Shown: piece by piece, positions 56,288-64,000 of the stretch
Layout of the letters: every line of letters begins with the position of its first letter
How positions within the stretch are numbered: position 1 is the stretch's first letter
DNA from: DAOQVR01 sp035341665
GTDB lineage: Bacteria > Chloroflexota > Anaerolineae > JAAYZQ01
Assembly: GCA_035341665.1 (NCBI GenBank)
Contig: DAOQVR010000010.1
Coordinates: forward strand, 62,001 to 126,000
Direction: 5' to 3'
DNA length: 64,000 nucleotides
Notes under the pieces: model-generated
Seen by the model: only the letters and a program-made list of their open reading frames with translations
What the model was told of the DNA's origin: nothing
The model's database searches: none
Position numbers and translations under genes: made by a program

Positions 56288-59200
56288 ATGGCAAAACGAT
56301 GGTCCTTGTTTCTGGTACCTGTGTGGTTGATGGGCCTGTTGGTGGCGTGCGGCACGCCTGAGGCGACTAGGACCCACGAACCGGGGCCGCCGGCGTCCCC
56401 GACGGCCCAGGTCGAGGGCGACCCCATCTACCTGTCCATCATCTGGCACCAGCACCAGCCTCTCTATTTCAAGGACCCCGAAACGGGGATATACCAGAAG
56501 CCCTGGGTGCGGGTACACGCGACGAAGGACTATGTGGACATGGCTGCCATCCTGGAGAAGTACCCGGACATCCATGCCACCTTCAACCTGACCCCTTCCC
56601 TGCTGCGCCAGGTGCAGGACCTGGAAGCCGGCGCCAAGGACCTGTACCAGGTCTACACCGAGGTACCCGCCGACCAGCTCACTGACGAGCAAAAGGGCAG
56701 CATCCAGGAGCGGTTCTTTGACACCAACTCCAAGATCATCGCCCGCTTCCCACGCTACCAGGAAATCGCCGACGACCGCGCCAACTGGGAGAGCTGGGAC
56801 ACGCAGACCTGGCTTGACCTGCAGGTGCTCTTTAACCTCGCCTGGACCGATCCAGACTGGCTGGCGGAGGAGCCGCTGGCAAGCCTGGTGGCAAAAGGGA
56901 GGGAGTATGCTGAGGCGGACAAGGCCATCCTGCTGGGCAAGCATGCCGAGCTGGTGGCGGAGGTGATCCCGCTCCACAAGAGACTGCAGGATGCCGGCCA
57001 GATCGAAGTGACGATGACTCCTTTCTACCACCCCATCCTGCCCCTCATCCTGGACAGCAACCTGGCGTCCAAGGCTGTGCCCGACATCAAGCTGCCCTCG
57101 CGCTACACCTACGGCTTTGACGCCATCGCCCAAGTCGAGAAGGGAGTAGCGTTCTACGACGAGGTCTTTGGCCGGGCGCCGGCGGGCATGTGGCCGGCCG
57201 AAGGGTCGGTGGCCCAGGAGATCGTGGGCATGGTCGCCCGCGCAGGGATCCAGTGGATGGCCTCCGACGAAGAGGTGCTCGCGCGCAGCATAGGGCAGAC
57301 CGCCTTCACCCGGGACAGCCAGGATGTGGTCCAGGAAGCGGATGCCCTGTACCGGCCGTACATCGTCAGCAGCCGCGAGAACCAAGCGTACATCGTCTTT
57401 CGCGACAAGACCATCAGCGACAAGGTGGGCTTTACCTACAGCGGGACGCCGGGCAAGGCGGCAGCGGCCGATTTCGTCAAGCGCGTGCTTGCGATCCGCA
57501 GCCGGCTGGAGGAGGAAGGGACCGCAGGGCCTCACCTGGTCAGCGTGATCCTGGACGGCGAAAACGCCTGGGAGAATTATGACAACGATGGCAAGGAGTT
57601 TCTGAACAACCTGTACGCGATGCTACAGGAAGAGCAGGCCAAAGGCACCATCCGCACGATCACCCCCAGCGCCTACGTGGCCCAATTCGCCGACCAGCCC
57701 AAGATCGAAAGCCTGTGGGCCGGGAGCTGGGTCAGTCCCGACTACCTGACCTGGATCGGCGAAGACGAAGAGAACCGCGCCTGGGAGTACCTCGGCGAGG
57801 TGCGAGCCGCCGTCGAGCGGAAGAAGGTATCGCTGGACGAAGCGACCTTGGCGGCGGTCATGGAGCAGATCTATGCGGCTGAGGGAAGCGACTGGTTCTG
57901 GTGGTTTGGGGCGGACCAGAACAGCGGGAACGACGGCAGCTTCGACCTCCAGTTCCGCCAGACGCTACAGCAGGTGTATGAGCTGCTGGATGAGCCGGTC
58001 CCGACCTTCTTGAAGGTGCCGGTCATCCCCCTGACGACGCAGCCGCCGGCTGCCGGCGCAAGCGGTGTGATCTCGCCGGTGATCGACGGCGTGGCTGCGG
58101 AGGGGGAGTGGGACCTGGCGGGTTACTACCAGGAAGAAGGCGGTGTCCAGGCCACGCCGTCGCAGGTGGTCAGCCAGCTTTGGTATGGCTTTGACAAGGG
58201 CACGCTCTATCTCCGGCTCGACGGGCGCCGCGCGTGGGCCGACGTGGGCGCGGAGACTCGTGTCGGCTTCTATCTGACGCGACCAGGGGGCGACCTAGAG
58301 AATCCTTTCAGCCGTATCGGCGGTGAGCAGACGCTGCTGGGCTTTGGCGCCAACGCCCTGGCCGAAGTGGTGATCAAGGAGGGTTCCGCTGCCGCTGCCT
58401 TCTACCTGGCGGGGGATGGAAACAGGTATGAGATGAAGACGGCCGGACTGCCGGCTGCTGTGACGGGCAGCACAATCGAGCTTGCCATCCCCTACGCCGA
58501 CCTGGGCAAGCCGGACGCGGGCGACACCTTCCGCATCCGCGCGGTGGTCAGCGAGGGAGAAGAACGCGACATCCAGGTGGTGCCCGCCAGCGGGCCGGGT
58601 GCCATCGCCGTCCCGGACTTGGGGCTGACCACCCCCATCCTCACCGTCGCAGACCCAGAGGGAGATGACCACGGCCCGGGCACCTACGAATACCCATCCG
58701 ACAAGGTGTTTGCCGACGGCACCTTCGACATCACCTCGTTTGAGGTAGCCGAGGACGACAGCAACCTCATCTTCCGCTTTGCCTTTGCCGGCGCGCTGGA
58801 CAACAGCTGGGGCGCGCCGAACGGGATGGGCATTCACACGCTGGATGTCTACATTGATGCTGCGCCCGGCGGCGAGCGAAAGCTGCTCCCCGGCCGCAAC
58901 GCGGCCCTGGCCAAGGAGAGCGGCTGGGAGTTTGCCCTGTGGGCGGAAGGCTGGACCCCCGGCCTGTATGGCCCGCCAGCCGCCGGCAAGACGGAACCTG
59001 AGCAGATAGGCGACAGCAGCACGCTCAACATCATGAGCGATCCGGGCCAGCAGAAGTTCACCATCCGGGTGGCAAAGCAGGTTCTGGCCGACCGGCTGGG
59101 CATCGGCCTGGAGGCGCTGCAGCCGGGCTCCTGGGGGTACCTGGGCATCGTCATGAGCCAAGAGGGCTATCCCGCCAGCGGCGTGTGGCGCATCCGGGAC

Positions 59201-59407
59201 GTGGAAGGGGCGGCGGCGCAGTGGCGCATTGGGGGCGCTCCGACCGACACGAACCACACGCGGATCATCGACGTCGCCTACCCGGCCGGTGCATCGCCGA
59301 CGCAGGAGGAAGCCCTCAGCACCTATCCGGCGTCCCAGGAAGCCAGCATGGATGCGCTCGGCCCCGACGATTTTGCACAACTGGTGCCGGTCAAGGCTCC
59401 TCAGTAG
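56288..59407 (+). CDS. GH57 glycoside hydrolase lipoprotein with C-terminal glucodextranase-like domain
   Basis: A 1039-residue exported enzyme. A signal peptide ends in LLVAC (lipid Cys21). The GH57 catalytic domain (about 45-620) starts with SIIWHQHQPLY, the first family motif. The nucleophile is Glu305 in GMWPAEGSV, and the acid/base is Asp423 in VILDGENAWENY. From about 640 to the end are two beta-rich regions, the last resembling the glucodextranase C-terminal domain, likely a carbohydrate or cell-surface binding module. GGAGAG lies before the ATG at 56288. It fits alpha-glucan cleavage outside the cell. Amylopullulanase-like activity is likely but not proven. Confidence 0.9.
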   Translation: MAKRWSLFLVPVWLMGLLVACGTPEATRTHEPGPPASPTAQVEGDPIYLSIIWHQHQPLYFKDPETGIYQKPWVRVHATKDYVDMAAILEKYPDIHATFNLTPSLLRQVQDLEAGAKDLYQVYTEVPADQLTDEQKGSIQERFFDTNSKIIARFPRYQEIADDRANWESWDTQTWLDLQVLFNLAWTDPDWLAEEPLASLVAKGREYAEADKAILLGKHAELVAEVIPLHKRLQDAGQIEVTMTPFYHPILPLILDSNLASKAVPDIKLPSRYTYGFDAIAQVEKGVAFYDEVFGRAPAGMWPAEGSVAQEIVGMVARAGIQWMASDEEVLARSIGQTAFTRDSQDVVQEADALYRPYIVSSRENQAYIVFRDKTISDKVGFTYSGTPGKAAAADFVKRVLAIRSRLEEEGTAGPHLVSVILDGENAWENYDNDGKEFLNNLYAMLQEEQAKGTIRTITPSAYVAQFADQPKIESLWAGSWVSPDYLTWIGEDEENRAWEYLGEVRAAVERKKVSLDEATLAAVMEQIYAAEGSDWFWWFGADQNSGNDGSFDLQFRQTLQQVYELLDEPVPTFLKVPVIPLTTQPPAAGASGVISPVIDGVAAEGEWDLAGYYQEEGGVQATPSQVVSQLWYGFDKGTLYLRLDGRRAWADVGAETRVGFYLTRPGGDLENPFSRIGGEQTLLGFGANALAEVVIKEGSAAAAFYLAGDGNRYEMKTAGLPAAVTGSTIELAIPYADLGKPDAGDTFRIRAVVSEGEERDIQVVPASGPGAIAVPDLGLTTPILTVADPEGDDHGPGTYEYPSDKVFADGTFDITSFEVAEDDSNLIFRFAFAGALDNSWGAPNGMGIHTLDVYIDAAPGGERKLLPGRNAALAKESGWEFALWAEGWTPGLYGPPAAGKTEPEQIGDSSTLNIMSDPGQQKFTIRVAKQVLADRLGIGLEALQPGSWGYLGIVMSQEGYPASGVWRIRDVEGAAAQWRIGGAPTDTNHTRIIDVAYPAGASPTQEEALSTYPASQEASMDALGPDDFAQLVPVKAPQ

Positions 59408-59518
59408 GCATCCTCGCCGCGACCAGGTCACACCGGGGCTGTCCAGAGAGCACGAGGCCTGCCATGCTGAGCACGGCGACGCATGGAATCTCGATCCGTT
59501 TCAGGCGGAAGCAGAGAT

Positions 59519-59572
59519 TCCCTTCGTACCTCAGGGCGTGCCTGGATCGCTGCGCTCCCTCGGAATGACAGC
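59519..59572. repeat. common dispersed sequence with inverted symmetry
   Basis: Reads CCTTCGTACCTCAGGG then GGATCGCTGCGCTCCCTCGG and AATGACAG. A related sequence is at 20386-20415. Similar stretches are frequent in many bacterial genomes; their role is unknown. Confidence 0.5.
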
Positions 59573-59642
59573 TTTTGGACAGCCCCGGTGTTTGTGGGGA
59601 GAAGGGATCGACGGCCGGCCGCCCCGGTGGAGAGTGCCGTGC

Positions 59643-60821
59643 TCATTCTGACAGGACGGCCTGCCGGCGCCCGCGCATCTCGTAGTAAAAGTCGAGGGTT
59701 TCCCGGCCCACGCGCTCCCAGGAGTAGCGGCCGGCCCGCGTCTTGCCGGCCTCGCCCAGGCGTCGCCTCAGTGGCTCGTCGCGCAGGAGGCGGATCAAAG
59801 ACGCAGCCAGCGCAAGGGGGTTTTTGGGAGGAACGAGCAGCCCCTCCACCTCATGGCGAACGACCTCGCGGTAGCCAGGGATATCGGAGGCGACAATCGG
59901 CCGGCCGGCTGCCATCGCCTCCAGCAGCACGATGCCAAAGCTCTCGCTGCCCGTCGAAGGAAAGCAGACGACGTCGGCCGTGCGGTAGTAGCAGGCGAGG
60001 TCCTCATCGGAGACACGGCCGACGAAGTGCACATCCATGTGCTCGTCCTGAACCGTGTGCCGGTATTCCTCTGCATCGTCCCGGCTGTACGCGCCGGCGA
60101 CAACGAGGCGGGTGGGCGGGACCGAGTCGCGGATCACGTGGAACGCCTCCAGCAGGTAGGGGAAGCCTTTGCGCCGGTCCAGCCGGCCTACGAAGAGGAG
60201 GTTCAACCTCCCGTCCTTGAATGCCCTCATTGGCTCCAGGCCATCTGCGCCGAAACGGGCGACGTCGACGCCGTTGGGGATAATGCGGTAGTCGCCGGGG
60301 AAATAGGGCAGCACAGTAGCCCTGGCTGCCTCCGAGACGGCGATCCGGCCGTCAAGGCGCTCCAGCCACCGGTTCAAGATGCCTGTCACGGGGAGATAGC
60401 CAGGCGAGGTTCTGCGATAGGCGTGAAACGTGGCAACGGCTGTGCTCTTCGGGCATGCCTGCGCGTTGATCAGGGTGGACAGGCAGACGGTTGGCATGAG
60501 CGGCTCGTGCATGTGAATGACGTCGAACTGCTCCTGAGAGAGAAGGTTCCTCACCAGCAAGTGGACCTCGAGTGAGAGGCCCATTCGGACTTTGGATCCG
60601 TCGGCGCTCAGGGGGATGACGGTCTGCTCGATGGGAATGAGGCTGGGCGGGAGCGGCAGCCCACCCCGCGAGCCTGACGAATAGGGCGCTATGATCTTGG
60701 ATACGTGGCCAAGCTGATGGAAGATCGCATCGAGGGAGGTCACCACGCGCTGTACACCCCCATCGACGGACCAGTCATAGGGCTCAACCAGCGCGATCTT
60801 CAGCGGACCTTGCTCCGGCAC
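59643..60821 (-). CDS. PimA-like GT4 glycosyltransferase
   Basis: A 392-residue GT-B-fold enzyme. The N-terminal donor-side domain begins KIALVEPYDWSVDGGVQRVV; GSESFGIVLLEAMAAGRPIVASDIPGYREVV has the E-x7-E motif of retaining GT4 enzymes. The sequence is close to mannosyl- or glucosyltransferases that act on phosphatidylinositol or diacylglycerol lipids (PimA-like). A GTG start with GGAGG is set at 60821; ATG at 60869 has no ribosome site. It is transcribed away from the GH13 lipoprotein gene and may make a glycolipid; a direct role in alpha-glucan metabolism is also possible. Confidence 0.87.
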   Translation of the reverse strand: MPEQGPLKIALVEPYDWSVDGGVQRVVTSLDAIFHQLGHVSKIIAPYSSGSRGGLPLPPSLIPIEQTVIPLSADGSKVRMGLSLEVHLLVRNLLSQEQFDVIHMHEPLMPTVCLSTLINAQACPKSTAVATFHAYRRTSPGYLPVTGILNRWLERLDGRIAVSEAARATVLPYFPGDYRIIPNGVDVARFGADGLEPMRAFKDGRLNLLFVGRLDRRKGFPYLLEAFHVIRDSVPPTRLVVAGAYSRDDAEEYRHTVQDEHMDVHFVGRVSDEDLACYYRTADVVCFPSTGSESFGIVLLEAMAAGRPIVASDIPGYREVVRHEVEGLLVPPKNPLALAASLIRLLRDEPLRRRLGEAGKTRAGRYSWERVGRETLDFYYEMRGRRQAVLSE

Positions 60822-61061
60822 CGGCCCCTCCTCGATCCGGCATAGCTTCGCAGCGGTGCAATCCACCATACGGGAATGGATTGCCGGTCGAATGTGCCTG
60901 ACGGCAGGTATTGTACCTCACCTCGGCCCTCTACCGCAACGTCGTCCCCTGCCTGCAGCGAGGCTGCTGCCGGTAGGGCGGGCAGCCTTCGAGGGGCTTT
61001 GACAGAGGAAGGGAAGTTTGGGATAATGCCGGGGCAGCACCTGCCAAAGAGGAGCCGGGTC

Positions 61062-62726
61062 ATGAGCTTGCGCGCCCACGTCTACACGCTGATCTTGTTG
61101 TCTGCCGTCTTGCTGTCCGGCTGTGGGACTGCAACGCGGGCAACCCCATCTGCGACACCGTCTGGCCTGCCGGAAGAGACCTCGCCGGGCGGGCCACTCT
61201 ACACCCCCACGCCGGAGCCTGTGGTGGATGCACCGGCCTGGTCCTCGGAGGGGATCCTCTACGAGGTCCTGGTCCGAAGCTTCTACGATGCCGATGGCGA
61301 CGGAACAGGCGATCTGGACGGCGTGACCGCTCAGCTGGACTATTTGGAAGGCCTGCGCGCCGGCGTCCTCTGGCTGCTGCCCATCCACCCCAGCCCGATC
61401 TATCACGGGTACGATGTGACGGACTATCTGGCCGTCAACCCTGACCTGGGCACGCTGGAGGACATGCAGGACCTGGTCGAGGCGGCCCACGAAAAGGGGA
61501 TTCGGGTGATCATGGACCTGGTGGTCAACCATACGTCAGACGAGCATCCCTTCTTCGAGGATGCCAGAGGGAACCCGCAGTCGCGCTTTGCGGACTGGTA
61601 CCTGTGGACGAACGATGCTCACACGGCCTATCAGGCCTTTGGCGGCTACAGGGACATGCCCAAGCTCAACCACCAGAACCCCGAGGTCGTCGACTATGTC
61701 CTAGAGATTGCCCGCTTCTGGATGGACCTGGACGGGGATGGTGACTACACAGACGGGGTCGACGGCTTCCGCTGTGACGTGGCGAAAGAAGTCCCGCTCA
61801 GCACCTGGCAAGCGCTGCGGAAAGAGATGCGGGACCACAACCCCGACTCGTTCCTCCTGGGCGAGGTGTGGGATATGAATGCCCGAAACCTGACCAAGTG
61901 GTACGACGAAGCCTTTGACGCCCTCTTCAACTTTCCGCTGTACGGGTCGCTGGCGGGCAGCAACGATTCGGTCGAAGACAGCGCACTGGCAGGCGCCGGC
62001 GAACCAAAGCTGGCGCGGCAGACGGTTCTGGCGCAGAACAGCCTGTTCCCGCCCGGCTACCAGATTGTGCAATTCCTCAACAACCACGACACCGACCGGG
62101 TTATGTCCGATGTGGGCGGCGACTGGGAGCGTGCGCGGACGGCAGCCACGCTTCTGCTCACCCTGCCCGGGACGCCGATGATCTATTACGGCGAGGAGAT
62201 CGGAGCAAAAGGCACGAAAGGGAAGGGAAATCCCTACTGGGATGAGTACCGGCGGGAGCCGATGGACTGGTACGCGGCCGAGACAGGACCGGGCATGACG
62301 ACCTGGTTCAAGCCGGGCGACCGGAACAACAAGCCGGGCGACGGCATCTCCGTAGAGGAGCAGTCGGGGGTGGCGGGGTCCCTGCTTGAGCATTACCGGG
62401 CACTGGCTGCACTGCGCATGGCGCACCCGGCACTTTTGCGCGGCTCCTTCGCCGCGGCGCAGGTCACGGGCAGCGAGATGGTCCTGGCCTACACGCGCCA
62501 TGCGCCCGCGAGTGACGGCTTCCCCGAGGAGGTCTTTCCGGTGGTGTTGAACCTGGACTTTATGGCCCAGGAGGTCACTCTTGAACTGAGCAGGGCCTAC
62601 GCCGGGCCCTTTGTGGCAGTAGACGCCCTGAGCGGGGAAGCGTGGCCGGATGTTCCGACCGGCGTGCCGTATGCCGTGAAGGTGCCGGCCAGAAGCGGCC
62701 TGGTCCTGCAGCTCAGCAGACCCTAG
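61062..62726 (+). CDS. GH13 alpha-amylase lipoprotein
   Basis: A 554-residue exported alpha-amylase-family enzyme. Signal peptide ends in LLSGC (lipid Cys21), followed by a Pro/Thr-rich linker (about 25-55). The catalytic triad is Asp239 in DGFRCDVAKE, Glu268 in LLGEVWD and Asp343 in NNHDTDRV. DADGDGTGDLDG (about 77-88) is a likely Ca2+ site. Domain C follows at about 475-554. GAGGAG precedes the ATG at 61062. Probably works on starch or maltodextrin at the cell surface, together with the GH57 lipoprotein. It stands apart from the importer, behind a divergent GT4 gene. Confidence 0.93.
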   Translation: MSLRAHVYTLILLSAVLLSGCGTATRATPSATPSGLPEETSPGGPLYTPTPEPVVDAPAWSSEGILYEVLVRSFYDADGDGTGDLDGVTAQLDYLEGLRAGVLWLLPIHPSPIYHGYDVTDYLAVNPDLGTLEDMQDLVEAAHEKGIRVIMDLVVNHTSDEHPFFEDARGNPQSRFADWYLWTNDAHTAYQAFGGYRDMPKLNHQNPEVVDYVLEIARFWMDLDGDGDYTDGVDGFRCDVAKEVPLSTWQALRKEMRDHNPDSFLLGEVWDMNARNLTKWYDEAFDALFNFPLYGSLAGSNDSVEDSALAGAGEPKLARQTVLAQNSLFPPGYQIVQFLNNHDTDRVMSDVGGDWERARTAATLLLTLPGTPMIYYGEEIGAKGTKGKGNPYWDEYRREPMDWYAAETGPGMTTWFKPGDRNNKPGDGISVEEQSGVAGSLLEHYRALAALRMAHPALLRGSFAAAQVTGSEMVLAYTRHAPASDGFPEEVFPVVLNLDFMAQEVTLELSRAYAGPFVAVDALSGEAWPDVPTGVPYAVKVPARSGLVLQLSRP

Positions 62727-62766
62727 AGCGACGGACTTGGCCTTTGCCAGGAGAATGGAGGGGGAT

Positions 62767-64000
62767 ATGACGACGGAGAAAGCGTTCTATGCCAGGGCGG
62801 AGTACTTCCTGGCGCGGTTGCTGGAGCGCAACCCAGTAGCCGCGACACAGCTGGGGGATCACCGGTGGGATGACCGGCTGGCAGACATGTCGGCGGCCGC
62901 AATTGACAGCGACTACCGGGAGATGCGGGGGGCGCTGGAGGAGATCCAGGCGACAGACACTTCGGGCTTTTGCCTGGATGCACGGATCGACCACCAGCTG
63001 CTGGTCCAGATTCTGAAGCAGTTCGTGCGGCAGTACGAGAAGGTCAGGGGCCACCTGCGCAACCCGGGGGGATACCTGGACGAGGCGGCCGGCGGTGTCT
63101 TCCTGTTGCTGATCAGGGACTTTGCTCCTCTGCCTGAGCGGCTGCGCTCGGCCTTGGGGCGCGTGCGGGAGGTGCCCAGGGTGCTGGAGGACGGGAAGCG
63201 CAACACCATCCCGGCCGAGGTACCACGCGTCTGGGCCGAGACGACACTCGAACAAGCCGAGCAGCTGCCGGGGCTCTTCATGGGCCTGCTCCCCTACATG
63301 GCCGGCGAGGCGGCCCCGGACCTGGTGCCGGAGCTGGTCGAGGCGGGCAAGACAGCCAGCGAGGCAGTGCAGGGCTACGCCGAGTGGGTCCGGAGCGAGG
63401 TGCTTCCGAAGGCAGCCGGCGACTTTGCCGCCGGCCGTGAGCTGTTTGACGAGATGCTGCGCGAAGACCACATGGTGGACTATGACAGCGACCGGCTGCT
63501 GGAAACGGGTTGGGAGCTTTTCCACGCCACGCGCGCCCAGATGGAGGCCCTGGCTGCCGACATCGATCCCAGCACGACCGTCAAGGAGCTCCTCGAGGCA
63601 GCCAAGGCCGACCATCCATCGGCCGAAGGGCTGCTGGACTGCTACCGCGAGCAGATGGCGGCCATTCGCCAGTATGTGATCGACCAGGAGATTGCCACCA
63701 TCCCGCCGGGAGAGTCCCTCCAGATCGTCGAGACGCCCGCCTACCTGCGCCCCATCATCCCCTACGCTGCCTACATGCAGCCCGGGATCCTGGAGGAGAA
63801 GCAGGAGGGGATCTTTATCGTGACCCCCGTGGACCCCAGCGCTCCGCCTGAAGAGCAGGAACAGAAACTGCGCGGTCACTACTGGGCCAAGCTGCCGATC
63901 ACAGCTTTGCACGAAGCGTACCCAGGCCACCACTTGCAGCTGGTGTGGGCCAACCGCCAGGAGACGATCCCGCGCCGCATGGGGTCCTTTCTCGCGACGC
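62767..64000 (+). CDS. DUF885-family protein (3' truncated)
   Basis: Runs off the end of the window; 411 residues are visible. The HEAYPGHH motif (His382, Glu383, and His388/His389) is the signature of DUF885, a group of proteins probably related to zinc peptidases. The N-terminal part (AEYFLARLLERNPVAATQLGDHRWDDRLADM) and the Tyr/Pro-rich segment before the motif are also typical. No signal peptide. GGAGG precedes the ATG. It is 40 bp after the GH13 gene, and may share its transcript. Substrate unknown. Confidence 0.9.
   Translation, partial: MTTEKAFYARAEYFLARLLERNPVAATQLGDHRWDDRLADMSAAAIDSDYREMRGALEEIQATDTSGFCLDARIDHQLLVQILKQFVRQYEKVRGHLRNPGGYLDEAAGGVFLLLIRDFAPLPERLRSALGRVREVPRVLEDGKRNTIPAEVPRVWAETTLEQAEQLPGLFMGLLPYMAGEAAPDLVPELVEAGKTASEAVQGYAEWVRSEVLPKAAGDFAAGRELFDEMLREDHMVDYDSDRLLETGWELFHATRAQMEALAADIDPSTTVKELLEAAKADHPSAEGLLDCYREQMAAIRQYVIDQEIATIPPGESLQIVETPAYLRPIIPYAAYMQPGILEEKQEGIFIVTPVDPSAPPEEQEQKLRGHYWAKLPITALHEAYPGHHLQLVWANRQETIPRRMGSFLAT

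Noticed and set aside
1..64000. tRNA, rRNA, insertion sequences or prophage genes
   Set aside because: I saw no T-loop GGTTCGAATCC with matching acceptor arms, no transposase-like frame and no phage structural gene.

Overview
The window is GC-rich bacterial DNA with short intergenic regions, many small operons and clear Shine-Dalgarno sites. Secreted proteins are mostly lipoproteins with a Cys lipobox, and sigma70-like promoters often carry a TTGACG/TTGACA -35 box. The gene content (GH57 and GH13 lipoproteins, a MalEFG-type importer, a PimA-like glycosyltransferase, a divergent PlsY next to a PEP-synthase-like protein, DUF333 and DUF4097 proteins, and GGGCAC..GGCCCTAC repeat arrays) suggests a Chloroflexota bacterium, perhaps Anaerolineae. 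This is inference; there is no rRNA or tRNA marker here. A run of exactly 100 N at 10532-10631 shows this is a draft scaffold with a gap inside a repeat array.

Region 1 (1-20.3 kb). It opens with a truncated P1B metal ATPase and a CsoR-type repressor. These are followed by a CNNM/CBS membrane protein, a methyltransferase, a TolB-like propeller lipoprotein, a histidine kinase/response regulator pair, a small lipoprotein, and CorA behind a long leader. SufS and MnmA are divergently transcribed. A minus-strand block then holds an RpiR regulator, a two-in-one permease, an ATPase, a solute-binding lipoprotein and a tandem HAD hydrolase; it looks like an importer for a phosphorylated or chelated substrate.

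Region 2 (20.3-47.4 kb). This holds a large repeat array, an MFS transporter, and a P2 ATPase-PsiE-Gnd operon. Next come a PEP-synthase-like protein with a divergent PlsY, and a NifS-like desulfurase with a DUF3343 Se/S-carrier-like protein. Two very small genes precede a glycoside operon (MFS, GH2, GH4, BadF-type kinase). An amino-acid binding protein and permease follow, then an unrecognised 723-residue cysteine-rich protein with its own strong promoter. The region ends with a minus-strand run: a DUF4097 protein, PlsX, FabF and a membrane protein.

Region 3 (47.4-64 kb). This is an alpha-glucan locus. It has a solute-binding lipoprotein containing two nearly identical domains in one chain, MalF/MalG permeases, a cytoplasmic GH13 without domain C, a GT39-like membrane enzyme fused to a beta-propeller, a GH57 lipoprotein, a GT4 glycosyltransferase, a GH13 lipoprotein, and a DUF885 protein cut by the window end. 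The simplest model is that anchored GH57 and GH13 enzymes cut alpha-glucan outside, the doubled binding protein feeds MalFG, and the cytoplasmic GH13 processes the oligosaccharides. The MalK-type ATPase is not in the window.

Most worth a second look: the duplicated binding protein, the 723-residue protein, the propeller fusion, the divergent PlsY operon, the Afu-like transporter with tandem HAD, and the shared-core repeat arrays.
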